Source: Desulfobacteraceae bacterium
GTDB taxonomy: Bacteria; Desulfobacterota; Desulfobacteria; Desulfobacterales; UBA5852
Direction of reading: 5' to 3'
Length of the DNA: 64,000 nt
NCBI GenBank assembly: GCA_014237395.1
Contig: JABZFP010000014.1
Span: 186,001 to 250,000 of the forward strand
Below the pieces are notes generated by a model. It made no database searches and was not told the origin of the DNA. It saw only the letters and a program-made list of their open reading frames with translations. Both the position numbers and the translations under genes were made by a program. Every line of letters begins with the position of its first letter. Positions within the stretch are counted from its first letter, which is position 1. This document shows, in pieces, positions 34,990 to 43,527 of this stretch.

Positions 34990-35763
34990 ATGGGGTTACC
35001 GATGGTTAATGAATATGAGCGAATAGCGATTGTAACTGGATCGACATCCGGCATTGGTGAGGCTACGGCCAGAAGGTTCATCTCCGCTGGTATGGGAGTC
35101 GTCGGTAATGGACGCAACGTTGAAAAGCTGGCCACGCTTGAAACGGAATTCGGCCCCTCTTTTTCTGGGGTTGTTGGTGATGCTGCTGACGCGGATGTTC
35201 TCGAGAAGCTATTTTCTCAGGCGAGTGATCGTTTCGGAAAATCTGCTGGAATCGTGGTAGTCAACGCTGGCCGGGGGCTAGATGGTTCTGTCATGAATGC
35301 TGATCTATCGCAAGTTGCAGACATGCTTAACGTAAATGTTACGGGTGCCTTCGCGCTTCTGCAAAAAGCCGCATGGAAACTGGTAGATCATCAACAGGGA
35401 GGCTATCCCGATACCAAAGCCGACATAGTAATTATAGGTTCGGTAGTCGGGCGGCATGTATCTCCTTTTAGCTCTGTATATGGGGCTTCCAAATTTGCTG
35501 TCCATTCACTATCCGAAGCACTGAGGCGTGAATTGGGACCTAAAGGGATCCGTGTTTCTTTGGTTGAGCCTGGGATGGTACGAAGTGGGTTTCAGGCCAT
35601 CGCAGGTTACAGCGATGAAATGGTGAAAAATCTGGAAGACAAATACGGCCCTATTCCGGTAGGAGACGACATAGCTGACGCCATATTATATATTGTTAGC
35701 CAGCCGCCTCACGTTCATGTATCCAATATTGTGGTCCGACCTACTCGCCAGGACTATCCATAG
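34990..35763 (+). CDS. Short-chain dehydrogenase/reductase (SDR)
   Basis: 257 residues. Cofactor motif VTGSTSGIGEATARRF (TGxxxGIG), VVNAG, catalytic Ser in IIGSVVGRHVSPF, and YxxxK in VYGASKFAVHSL. Classical SDR, NAD(P)-dependent. C-terminal VSNIVVRPTRQD is common to clan 41-type SDRs (YdfG-like, acting on hydroxy acids). Start may be ATG 34990 or 35002. Less AT-rich than the regulator gene. It may interconvert a hydroxy and an oxo acid of the island substrate; not shown. Confidence 0.86.
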   Translation: MGLPMVNEYERIAIVTGSTSGIGEATARRFISAGMGVVGNGRNVEKLATLETEFGPSFSGVVGDAADADVLEKLFSQASDRFGKSAGIVVVNAGRGLDGSVMNADLSQVADMLNVNVTGAFALLQKAAWKLVDHQQGGYPDTKADIVIIGSVVGRHVSPFSSVYGASKFAVHSLSEALRRELGPKGIRVSLVEPGMVRSGFQAIAGYSDEMVKNLEDKYGPIPVGDDIADAILYIVSQPPHVHVSNIVVRPTRQDYP

Positions 35764-36177
35764 CAAAGGTATGGAGTAGGTGTGGACACCATAGCCGACG
35801 GAAATTGGACAATAGGAATTGGAACCGTCGCACACCTATACTGTAGTGACATCTACATTGTCATGATAATGACTATTATACGTGACGGTGAAACAGCTTG
35901 ATTTGTGACAGCATGTCATTATGTGGCTAATGCGATGGGTACAAGTAGCTGCTATTACAAACAGGTTTTTAATTTGATTTCAAACCTGTGGTAACTCTAA
36001 CCTATCAATTTCTATATCCTAATACCTGAACATACAGATATTGCTCCCCCAAAATTAATATTTCTCAGAGCCATTCAAACCAACAAAGACTCATGTGCGA
36101 AATGATTCTAAGGGAATTGGGCATTGCGGCGGCGGGGTCTTTTCTATCCATTGTGGGGAGCTCGTCGGGGAGATGTT
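35764..36177. other. Right edge of the AT-rich island
   Basis: About 410 bases without a supported gene. Base composition returns to GC-rich at about 36.12 kb. I see no tRNA, integrase or direct repeat here that would mark a defined insertion boundary. Confidence 0.4.
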
Positions 36178-37167
36178 CTAACCCCCGATGGAGGACATGC
36201 GGGCATCGACTTTTTGGCCGCCGGCGATCAGGCCGTGGGCCATGGGCTTCAGGCGGGCCCCTTCGATAAAGATGGCGGACAGCTCGGCGTCGGAGGCGCC
36301 GGCCCGCAAGGGGGTGATCAGGTCGAACTCCTGGTTCGAGAGCAGGCAGGGGCGCAGCTTGCCGCCGGCCGTCAGGCGGAGCCGATTGCAGGTGTCGCAG
36401 AAGTGATGGCTCAAGGGGCTGATGAACCCCACCTCGCCGGGTGCCCCCGGATAGCGAAAGCGCTGGGCCGGGCCGTCGTTGCCGCTGCGCGGCACCGGTT
36501 CCAAGATATCTTTTTGCTCAAGCCGCTGCCGGACCTCATCGTTGGACATATAGGGGTCGCCGGGCAGATTCGGGTTGCCCATGGGCATGTATTCGATGAA
36601 GCGCACGTGATAGGGGCGGGTCCGGGTTAGGGCGGCAAGGTCATGGAACTCGTCGTCATTGATATCCCGCATGGCCACCACGTTGAGTTTGATCGGGTTG
36701 AAGCCCATGCCGTGGGCCGCTTCGATGGCCGCCCAGACCCTGTCGAAACGGTCGCTGCCGGTCAGTTCGGCAAACCGATCCCGCCGAAGCGAATCGAGAC
36801 TGATGTTGAGGCGTTTGATCCCGGCGGCCTGCAATGGCTTCAAATAATCCTGCAGGAGCACACCGTTGGTGGTCAGGGCGATGTCGGTGAGCCCTTCCAG
36901 GTGGGTGAGTTGCTCCAGGAAGGGCAGCAGATCTTTACGAACCAGCGGCTCGCCGCCGGTAATGCGGATTTTGGTAATGCCCAAGGAGACCCCGATGCGG
37001 ATGATGCGCAGGATTTCTTCATAGCGCAGGATCTCCAGGTGCGACATGCGGGGGATGGTTTCGCGCGGGACGCAGTAAACGCAACGCAGGTTGCAGCGGT
37101 CGGTGACGGATACGCGTAGGTAATTCAGTCGCCGGCGATAGCGATCTTGTAGCGGGGCCTTGTACAA
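36178..37167 (-). CDS. moaA: GTP 3',8-cyclase (molybdenum cofactor biosynthesis)
   Basis: Radical SAM enzyme for the first step of molybdopterin synthesis. From the proposed TTG start, 329 residues; N-terminal CNLRCVYC (Cys25, 29, 32), GGEPLVR, and the C-terminal second cluster CDTCNRLRLTAGGKLRPC. It ends SSIGG as MoaA proteins do. I choose the TTG at 37167 because AAAGGAG lies five bases ahead and the resulting N-terminus (YKAPLQDRYRRRLNYLRVS) fits family length; the in-frame ATGs at 37221 and 37194 lack this site. Confidence 0.93.
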   Translation of the reverse strand: MYKAPLQDRYRRRLNYLRVSVTDRCNLRCVYCVPRETIPRMSHLEILRYEEILRIIRIGVSLGITKIRITGGEPLVRKDLLPFLEQLTHLEGLTDIALTTNGVLLQDYLKPLQAAGIKRLNISLDSLRRDRFAELTGSDRFDRVWAAIEAAHGMGFNPIKLNVVAMRDINDDEFHDLAALTRTRPYHVRFIEYMPMGNPNLPGDPYMSNDEVRQRLEQKDILEPVPRSGNDGPAQRFRYPGAPGEVGFISPLSHHFCDTCNRLRLTAGGKLRPCLLSNQEFDLITPLRAGASDAELSAIFIEGARLKPMAHGLIAGGQKVDARMSSIGG

Positions 37168-37255
37168 TGGTTCTCCTTTTATCACGATAGGCATCGTGCC
37201 GATTTCAACAGCAGAATCCACATAGTAAGCGGATTTTTATCCCAGCGCAAGCGGT

Positions 37256-38245
37256 CTATGCGGGGTTTTTACCGGATCGGGGGAATTTGGTCCGGTATTC
37301 GGGGATGCTCGCCATGGGGGGGCGCTCGATACCGGTCATTTTCATAACGTCCGGGGTGATATCGTTCTTGACCAATTGGTACTGGATCATCCGGTCGTAT
37401 AGTTCCTGCTTCATTTCAATCATGCCGAGCTTTTCCAGCCGATTCAAAAACGTCTTGACCACCACGAAGGCCATGCGGCCCAGGGCCTTGGTATCCTGAT
37501 TGCGGTGAATCCGTCGCTCGAGATCGATCTGGGCAATGACATCCAGCCCCCATTTTTCGCAGATGTCCAGCAGCATGCTGGTTTCGATGCCATAACCGAT
37601 GGGGAAGGGAATGGTTTCGAATATTTCCCGGTAGCCGGCATACTCCCCGGAAAGAGGCTGCAGAATCTGGGTCAATTCGGGCAGGAAGAGTGAGAACAGC
37701 GGGCGGATGACCAGTTCGGTGACGCGGCCGCCGCCCGTGGGGCGGATCTTGCTTTTGCCGATGGCAATCGGGCGGTCGTAGAAGGCCTTGGTATATTTGA
37801 TGTGGTCGTAGAGCAGCAGCGGACCCAGCAGGCCATAGCAAAAGCGGTGGTGGATATTTTTGATGTCGGCATCCAGATAGACAATGATGTCGCCGCTGGT
37901 GACAAAGAGCGCTTTCCAGAGGTTTTCGCCCTTGCCCAAGTAGGTGCCCTGTTCCGGCAGCACGGCATCGGATCGGTAGACCCGGGCGCCGAAGGATTCG
38001 GCGATTTTGATGGTATTGTCCATGGAGCCGGAATCGATGACGACAATTTCATCGAGCAGGGGATAGCGCGTCATGAGTTCCGACTTCATGATGATGATTT
38101 CTTTGGCAATGGTCTTTTCTTCGTTGAGGGTTGGCAGACAAAGGGAGATTTTCAGTCCTTTTTTATGCTTGGCGTCCACCAGATCGCTCAGATCGCTGAA
38201 GCGGCTGTAGTGAAACGTATTGGAAGCAAGCCAGTTTTTACTCAT
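37256..38245 (-). CDS. gpgS: Glucosyl-3-phosphoglycerate synthase (GT81)
   Basis: 329 residues. GT-A fold with ISLCLPTLNEEKTI, VVIDSGSMDN and metal-binding DAD at 125-127 in VYLDADIKN; GKGENLWKAL and PLSGEYAGYRE (acceptor loop) match GpgS/MpgS. It transfers glucose from an NDP-sugar to 3-phosphoglycerate, the first step to glucosylglycerate, a compatible solute. No phosphatase gene (gpgP) of the HAD type is adjacent. Its start overlaps the end of the peptidase-like gene by eight bases, so the two are coupled. Mannosyl-3-phosphoglycerate synthase is an alternative. Confidence 0.85.
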   Translation of the reverse strand: MSKNWLASNTFHYSRFSDLSDLVDAKHKKGLKISLCLPTLNEEKTIAKEIIIMKSELMTRYPLLDEIVVIDSGSMDNTIKIAESFGARVYRSDAVLPEQGTYLGKGENLWKALFVTSGDIIVYLDADIKNIHHRFCYGLLGPLLLYDHIKYTKAFYDRPIAIGKSKIRPTGGGRVTELVIRPLFSLFLPELTQILQPLSGEYAGYREIFETIPFPIGYGIETSMLLDICEKWGLDVIAQIDLERRIHRNQDTKALGRMAFVVVKTFLNRLEKLGMIEMKQELYDRMIQYQLVKNDITPDVMKMTGIERPPMASIPEYRTKFPRSGKNPA

Positions 38246-39395
38246 CGCACACCCCGCTGTCGATGGCCTGGAGAACGCCGATGACCTGGGCGATGCCTTT
38301 GAACATCGGTTCGATTTCCATTTGTGAGGTGGGCTGGTGGTAATGCTCGCCGCGGGTCAGGCCCAGTGTCACCGCCGGGATCTTTTTGGACAACAGGATG
38401 GACAGTTCCGATTCGCTGGGTTCTCCGACGGTATCGATGCCCAGGGCCTGCATGACCTGGCCGGCGGCTTTCACCAGGGGATGGTTGTAGCGCAGCCGAG
38501 AGGCGGCTACGGAGCTGATGGTTTCAAGTTTCATGCGGACACCGAATTCATGGCTGATGCCGGTGACCATGTCATTGATGTCCTCAAAAATGGCCTTGAC
38601 CATCCGGACGGAGTCGCTCTGGATTTCCAGCCCCAGGGTGGCATCATACGCAATGATGCCGTGCTTGAGGCCCCCCTTGATCTTACCGATAATCACCCGG
38701 CTGCGGGGCTTCTGGGGAAGGCGAAGCCCCATGATCTGGTGGATCAGCTCATGCAGCACCAGAATGGCGTTGGGTTTGAAACGATATTCAACGCCTTTTT
38801 CTTCCAGGATGTGACAGGTGATGTCACACCGGATCATTCCCTCGGAATAATAACTGAGACGTCCCAGTTCGACCCCTTCGAGGCAGATAGCGCCCCGGAC
38901 GGGCGTTGGCCAGGTTTTTACCAGATGGCGCATGCCGCGCAGGTTGCCTTTACCAAGAGACTGGATGACACCGGCCAGGATAATGTCGGCGTCAAATGTC
39001 AGGTTGAGATGTCTGAAAATAGCGGGCAGCGACGCCAGAACACCCACCCCCACAGAATTGTCGAGGATGCCGGGGCCGTGGATGGTGGTTTCGGTGATGG
39101 TATAATTATGGTCCATATCGCCGGGGAAGGTGGTGTCGAGATGTGCCACGATGAAAATCGGCGGGAGATCGCTTTTTTTGCCGCGGATGATGCCGACCGG
39201 GTTCTGGTAGCCGTCGGTGGTGCATTCGTCCACATAATTTTCCAGCAGCCGGTCCATGAATTTGACGGCCCGCCGTTTTTCATGAAAGGTGGGGGCCGGA
39301 ATCTGTCCCAGAAAAACGATGTTGGCGATGATGGTCTCGCGAATCGCGCGGATCGCTTCGACATAGTCGGACAGGTTTTGGAGATAAGGCAGCAT
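38238..39395 (-). CDS. M20/M42-type metallopeptidase-like protein
   Basis: 385 residues from the ATG at 39395 with GGGAG seven bases upstream (an ATG 12 bases earlier is possible). Peptidase signatures: FIVAHLDTTFP (first metal His-Asp), GILDNSVGVGVLAS (bridging Asp), ICLEGVELG near the second metal Glu, GEPSESELSILLSKKIP and a final His in GEHYHQPTSQME. Known members are aminopeptidases and deacylases. The tight coupling to GpgS is unexplained by peptidase chemistry and may point to hydrolysis of a glucosylglycerate-related ester or amide. Confidence 0.78.
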   Translation of the reverse strand: MLPYLQNLSDYVEAIRAIRETIIANIVFLGQIPAPTFHEKRRAVKFMDRLLENYVDECTTDGYQNPVGIIRGKKSDLPPIFIVAHLDTTFPGDMDHNYTITETTIHGPGILDNSVGVGVLASLPAIFRHLNLTFDADIILAGVIQSLGKGNLRGMRHLVKTWPTPVRGAICLEGVELGRLSYYSEGMIRCDITCHILEEKGVEYRFKPNAILVLHELIHQIMGLRLPQKPRSRVIIGKIKGGLKHGIIAYDATLGLEIQSDSVRMVKAIFEDINDMVTGISHEFGVRMKLETISSVAASRLRYNHPLVKAAGQVMQALGIDTVGEPSESELSILLSKKIPAVTLGLTRGEHYHQPTSQMEIEPMFKGIAQVIGVLQAIDSGVCDE

Positions 39396-39749
39396 GGCGT
39401 CTCCCATCGGAGATAGATCGCGGTGGCCGATGATGCCTCGTCGAAAAGAAAAAAACAGGGAACCTGAAAGGCGGGGGCCTCTATTCGGTCGAAACCGCTT
39501 GTGCTCGGTAATCCCCGTGCTTGGATACCGACCGTGGGTAAATCGAGGGCACCTGGCGTCGGTCAGTGAGTCGTCTGGCGTGCCGGTTCACAGGTCGAAC
39601 GGCCGGTACAGCGTGGGCAATGGGATGTTGCAGTAAATATGAGAAAATAAATACACCAACCAGGCGTCGAAGGTCAACGCCTCTTTCGGCGTCTCTTCAA
39701 AAATGGCTTTTCGTATTGGGGCCTTTATCGGTGCGTCCGCCGGGGGCGG
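39396..39749. other. Intergenic stretch without a supported gene
   Basis: 354 bases between the peptidase start and the cobA-hemD stop. One small hairpin AGGCGT (39662-39667) / ACGCCT (39677-39682). Plus-strand readings of 80 residues have no start signal. The peptidase promoter should lie at the left end. Confidence 0.35.
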
Positions 39750-41279
39750 TTAGCCGGCATTATTTCCGAAAAAGGTTTGAATGGCCTGACACAGCCCGGG
39801 AATGGTGTATTCCTCGGCGGTGACGTGCACGTCAAATCCCAGGGCTTCGGCGGTTTCGGTGGTAATGGGACCAATGCTGGCCGTATGCACCTTGTCCATC
39901 AACTGGTCCCGGCGGTCGGCGGGCAGCATCTGGTGAAAATGCTTGACGGTCGATGAACTGGTAAAGGTCACCATGTCCACCCGGCCGTTTTCCAGATCCG
40001 CCACCAGGTCTCGGGCGCCGTCGGTGACCGGCCGGGTGTGGTAGGTCGCAATTTCATCCACCGTGGCCCCCATCCGGCGAAGCTCATCCGGCAGGATGGG
40101 GCGTGCTTCGGCGGCCCGGGGCAGGAGAATGCGCTGACCCGCCACTGTTTCTGCGGCGAAAGCCTCCACAACCGATTCCGCCCGGTAGCTGGCCGGGACG
40201 ATATCACTTCGCAACCCTTGCTGGCGCAGGCGTTCGGCCGTGGCCGGGCCGATGACGGCGGTGCGCACATGGTGCAGCGCGCGTACGTCCTTGCCTAAAG
40301 CAAAGAGCCGTTCGAAAAAATGGGCGACGCCGTTCACACTGGTAAAGATCAGCCAGTCGTAGCTTGGGAGTTTCTGAATGGCGTCGTCCAATAGGGCATA
40401 GTCGGCCGGGGGAACCACCTCGATGGTGGGGTATTCGAGGCAGTTGGCGCCCAGTTCCGTCAGGCGTTCTACCAGATCGCTGGCCTGGGCCCGGGCCCGG
40501 GTGACGATGATCGTGCGGCCGAAGAGCGGCCGTGTCTCGAACCATTGAAGGCGGTCGCGAAGCTGGACCACTTTTCCCACCACGATCAGTGCGGGAGCCT
40601 TCATGCCGGCCTGCCGGGCGGTATCCACGATGGTGGCCAGGGTCCCGGTAACGGTTTTCTGCCGGGTGGTCGTTCCCCAACGGACCAGGGCCACCGGGGT
40701 TGCCGGGTCCATTCCGTTGCCCTGCAGCTGCTCGGCAATCAGTGGCAGATTCTTGATGCCCATGAAAAAGACCAGGGTTCCGATGCCGGTGGCCAGCGCC
40801 TTCCAGTCGATGCTCGAGCTGGTCTTGGTCGGGTCCTCGTGCCCGGTCACAAAGGCCAGGGTGGAGGTGTAATCCCGGTGGGTCAGGGGGATTCCGGCAT
40901 AGGCCGCGCCGGCGATGGCCGAGGTCACGCCGGGTACGACTTCAAACGGAATACCGGCCGCCACCAGCTCTTCGGCTTCTTCCCCGCCCCGACCGAAAAT
41001 ATAGGGGTCGCCCCCCTTCAAGCGGGCCACCACCAGACCCTGGCGGGCCTTATCGATGATGAGCTGGTTGATGCCGCCCTGGGGCAGGGTGTGGTCGCCG
41101 CCTTTTTTGCCCACATAAATCATCTCGGTTTCCGACGACGCATGCGCCAGCAGGGCCGGTGCCGCCAGATAGTCGTAAATGACCACATCCGCATTTTGGA
41201 TGCAGGTTAGGCCCTTGACCGTGATCAGACCCGGGTCGCCGGGACCGGCGCCGATGAGATATACTTTGCCTGGTGTCAT
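39750..41279 (-). CDS. Fused uroporphyrinogen-III C-methyltransferase / uroporphyrinogen-III synthase
   Basis: 509 residues. Residues 1-250 are the SUMT domain (VYLIGAGPGDPGLITVKG, LKGGDPYIFGRGGEE, VVPGVTSAIAGAAYAGIPLTHR, with GxGxGD and SAM-binding loops); residues 260-505 are HemD (TIIVTRARAQASDLVE, IFTSVNGVAHFFERL, TSSSTVKHF). The fusion (CobA-HemD) produces precorrin-2 for sirohaem, cobalamin and, in sulfate reducers, the sirohaem-dependent haem route. Start at 41279 overlaps the hemC stop (ATGA); a longer in-frame reading upstream is the opposite-phase shadow of hemC. Confidence 0.94.
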   Translation of the reverse strand: MTPGKVYLIGAGPGDPGLITVKGLTCIQNADVVIYDYLAAPALLAHASSETEMIYVGKKGGDHTLPQGGINQLIIDKARQGLVVARLKGGDPYIFGRGGEEAEELVAAGIPFEVVPGVTSAIAGAAYAGIPLTHRDYTSTLAFVTGHEDPTKTSSSIDWKALATGIGTLVFFMGIKNLPLIAEQLQGNGMDPATPVALVRWGTTTRQKTVTGTLATIVDTARQAGMKAPALIVVGKVVQLRDRLQWFETRPLFGRTIIVTRARAQASDLVERLTELGANCLEYPTIEVVPPADYALLDDAIQKLPSYDWLIFTSVNGVAHFFERLFALGKDVRALHHVRTAVIGPATAERLRQQGLRSDIVPASYRAESVVEAFAAETVAGQRILLPRAAEARPILPDELRRMGATVDEIATYHTRPVTDGARDLVADLENGRVDMVTFTSSSTVKHFHQMLPADRRDQLMDKVHTASIGPITTETAEALGFDVHVTAEEYTIPGLCQAIQTFFGNNAG

Positions 41280-42211
41280 GAATGGAGTTCCGTTTGTAGA
41301 CTGTCGAGGATGGTGCGCGCCCCCCGTTCCAGCAGTTTGCCGGCCAGCTCCAGGCCGATGGTTTCCGCCTGTTCCGCCGGTCCTTCGAGCGTTTCCCGAA
41401 CCATTACCTGGCCTTGCAGATCGGCCACCAGTCCGGTCATGCTCAGGCGATCGCCGGCGAGGGTGGCGTGCCCGGCAATCGGCACCTGGCAGCCGCCTTC
41501 CAGACGCGCCAGGAAAGCCCGCTCCGCCAGGACGGCCGATCGGGTTGCTGCATGGTTCAAAGCTCCGAGGAGAGGGGTAATGACGGGATCCGCGATGCGG
41601 ATTTCGATACACAGGGCGCCCTGCCCCACGGCCGGGAGCATGACGTCCGGAGGCAGGTATTCAGTGATGCGTCCGGCCAGCCCCAGGCGTTTGACCCCGG
41701 CGGCGGCAAGGACGATGGCGTCAAGGTTTTCGTCAAACAGCTTCCGCAGCCGCGTGTCCAGGTTGCCCCTCAGCGGCACGATCTGAACATCCGGGCGGAT
41801 ATGCAGCAGCTGGGCGCCCCGGCGCAGGCTGCTGGTGCCGATCCTGGGGGAGGAGCCCATATCCTGCAGGCGCAAGCCTTCGCGCGAAATCAGGACGTCC
41901 GTCGGCGTTTCGCGCTCCGGCACGGCGCCGATACACAGGCCCGTCGGAATTTCCGCCGGCATATCTTTCATGCTGTGTACGGCGATATCGATTCTTCCAT
42001 CCAATAGCGCCTCTTCGATTTCTTTGACGAAGAGGCCCTTGCCGCCCACCTTGGCCAGCGGGACATCCAGGATTTTGTCCCCCTTGGTTTTGATGATTTC
42101 CAGTACGACGTGGATGCCGGGATGGCGTTTTTCCAGCTGATCTTTGACCCAGTTGGCCTGCCACAGGGCCAGCTTGCTGCCGCGCGTTCCGATGGTGACC
42201 GTGGTGCCCAT
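41276..42211 (-). CDS. hemC: Porphobilinogen deaminase (hydroxymethylbilane synthase)
   Basis: 311 residues. GTRGSKLALWQANWV at the N-terminus, KGLFVKEIEEALLDGRIDIAV, HSMKDMPAE, and the dipyrromethane-cofactor Cys in LEGGCQVPIAGHA. Polymerises four porphobilinogens into hydroxymethylbilane, the substrate of the HemD domain of the next gene. Start codon overlaps the stop of the FmdB-like gene (TGATG). Confidence 0.95.
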   Translation of the reverse strand: MGTTVTIGTRGSKLALWQANWVKDQLEKRHPGIHVVLEIIKTKGDKILDVPLAKVGGKGLFVKEIEEALLDGRIDIAVHSMKDMPAEIPTGLCIGAVPERETPTDVLISREGLRLQDMGSSPRIGTSSLRRGAQLLHIRPDVQIVPLRGNLDTRLRKLFDENLDAIVLAAAGVKRLGLAGRITEYLPPDVMLPAVGQGALCIEIRIADPVITPLLGALNHAATRSAVLAERAFLARLEGGCQVPIAGHATLAGDRLSMTGLVADLQGQVMVRETLEGPAEQAETIGLELAGKLLERGARTILDSLQTELHS

Positions 42212-42441
42212 CAGTGGCCGCAGCCCGCACAGCTGGAAGCGCTGCAGCCGCCGCAGGAAGAGGTGGCGGCCGTGGATTTTATGGTTTCGCCACCGGCGCC
42301 CTTGCTGAAAAAGCCGCAGGCGGACATCTGGCGGCAGACTTTTTTGCTATGGCATTCCGAGCATTCCGGATCGGGTTTTCCGATCACTAAGTATTCGAAG
42401 GTGTTACCACATTCCTGACATTGGTATTCATAAATCGGCAT
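42211..42441 (-). CDS. FmdB-family zinc ribbon protein
   Basis: 76 residues, N-terminal MPIYEYQCQECGNTFEYL with CXXC and a second pair CSECH, the FmdB/CxxC putative regulatory family; the C-terminus is a low-complexity Cys/Gly/Ser tail (SSCGGCSASSCAGCGH). Function is not established; it is frequently the first gene of operons in Desulfobacterota. Coupled to hemC. AAGGAGAG upstream of the ATG. Confidence 0.88.
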   Translation of the reverse strand: MPIYEYQCQECGNTFEYLVIGKPDPECSECHSKKVCRQMSACGFFSKGAGGETIKSTAATSSCGGCSASSCAGCGH

Positions 42442-42591
42442 ACAGTACTCTCCTTGTGCGCGGCGCCGTTGGCTAATTTAAGAAGGGGGGCATCCCCCTG
42501 CGATTGTTTGGGCCGTCGGCGCTCCTCTTTACACGGCTTTGCCGGTTTTGGCAAGCCAGCCGGGCGCGGCGGCCTTGCCTGGAGTTGTCGT

Positions 42592-43182
42592 TCAATCCGA
42601 CGAATCGATAGCGCCTGGGGGAAACAGGGTCTCATCGACCAACTGGCAGAGCATATGGCCCATGATGATGTGGGTTTCCTGAACGCGTGCCGTCGTTGCC
42701 GTCGGCACGGTCAGCACCAGATCGCTGGCATCGGTCAACGCCCCGCCCTGTCCGGTCATACCCAGGCAGCGCAGCCCCAGTTCGCGGGCAGCGCGCATGC
42801 CCGCTAAAACGTTGGGGGAATTGCCGCTGGTGCTGAGGCCCCAGGCGACATCGCCCCGTTTTCCGAGAGCCTGGATCTGTTTCGAGAAGATCTGCTCGAA
42901 AGTATAATCATTACCGATGCTGGTGATGATCGAGGTATCCGTGGTGAGGGCCAGGGCCGGCAGGGGGTGGCGTTCGATCTGAAACCGATTGACGAACTCC
43001 GCTGCCAGATGCTGGGCATCCGCGGCGCTGCCCCCGTTGCCGAACAGGAGGATTTTATGCCCGGAGGCGACACAGGTCACCAGCATATCGGCGGCCGCCA
43101 GCAAGGCATCCATTTGGGCCTCGATGGCTTGCCGTTTGACGCGGATGCTGTCTTCCAGGATCGTGGTAATCAGGTCTCGCAT
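42592..43182 (-). CDS. gmhA: Sedoheptulose-7-phosphate isomerase (SIS domain)
   Basis: 196 residues, SIS fold with LLFGNGGSAADAQHLAAEFVNRF, SIGNDYTFEQIFSKQ, LSTSGNSPNVL and the C-terminal Glu/His region QETHIIMGHML. It makes D-glycero-D-manno-heptose 7-phosphate for lipopolysaccharide core. The gene stands alone, with a repeat copy upstream on the plus-numbered right side. Confidence 0.93.
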   Translation of the reverse strand: MRDLITTILEDSIRVKRQAIEAQMDALLAAADMLVTCVASGHKILLFGNGGSAADAQHLAAEFVNRFQIERHPLPALALTTDTSIITSIGNDYTFEQIFSKQIQALGKRGDVAWGLSTSGNSPNVLAGMRAARELGLRCLGMTGQGGALTDASDLVLTVPTATTARVQETHIIMGHMLCQLVDETLFPPGAIDSSD

Positions 43183-43282
43183 GGGGGGGCGATATTCTCC
43201 CTAAGTTTTGATTTTAACCCTCTGCCTCAGGTGAAGGCCCCGGAGCGGTTCAAACGATCCGGTTGTTCCTTATGAATATTTT

Positions 43283-43515
43283 CTCTTCATTTTCTGTCAC
43301 GTGACAAGAAAAGATGAGTTTGTAATAAGTCGCTGAGGCAATCCTTTCGCAATCCCCGCGCAGGCGGGGATCCATTTATTTCAATGGGTTTTGGACTCCC
43401 GCCTTCGCGGGAGTGACGGCTTCAGGACTTTTTACGATTTCATCAAAGAAAACGAAGTAACAGAAAACCTCCGTGTCTTGCTCAATCCTGCGCGTCGTCG
43501 CTGCGACCGGAAAAG
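43283..43515 (+). repeat. Dispersed intergenic repeat, copy 3, interrupted by a two-hairpin insert
   Basis: 43283-43317 matches the inverted-repeat part of copies 1 and 2 (TTCATTTTCTGTC, then a degenerate inverse), and 43445-43512 matches the next part (AGAAAACGAAG, CCTCCGTGTCTTGCTCAATC, GCGCGTCGTCGC, ACCGGA). Between them about 125 bases are inserted, holding two REP-like hairpins: ATCCCCGC/GCGGGGAT (43352-43359/43364-43371) and ACTCCCGC/GCGGGAGT (43395-43402/43407-43414). A similar AAGAAAA motif is on both sides of the insert. The right-hand third of the repeat is missing. Confidence 0.72.
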
Positions 43516-43527
43516 GGGCTCAACCGG

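Noticed and set aside
20352..36177. Integrative element with attachment sites
   Set aside because: No integrase, no tRNA at either edge and no flanking direct repeat that I can see; only composition and remnants mark the island.
39750..41612. 620-residue version of the CobA-HemD protein
   Set aside because: The extra 111 N-terminal residues are the shadow of hemC; the ATG at 41279 overlaps the hemC stop and starts the conserved domain.
43352..43414. CRISPR array from the two similar hairpins
   Set aside because: Only two units, different in sequence, no regular spacer length and no cas genes.
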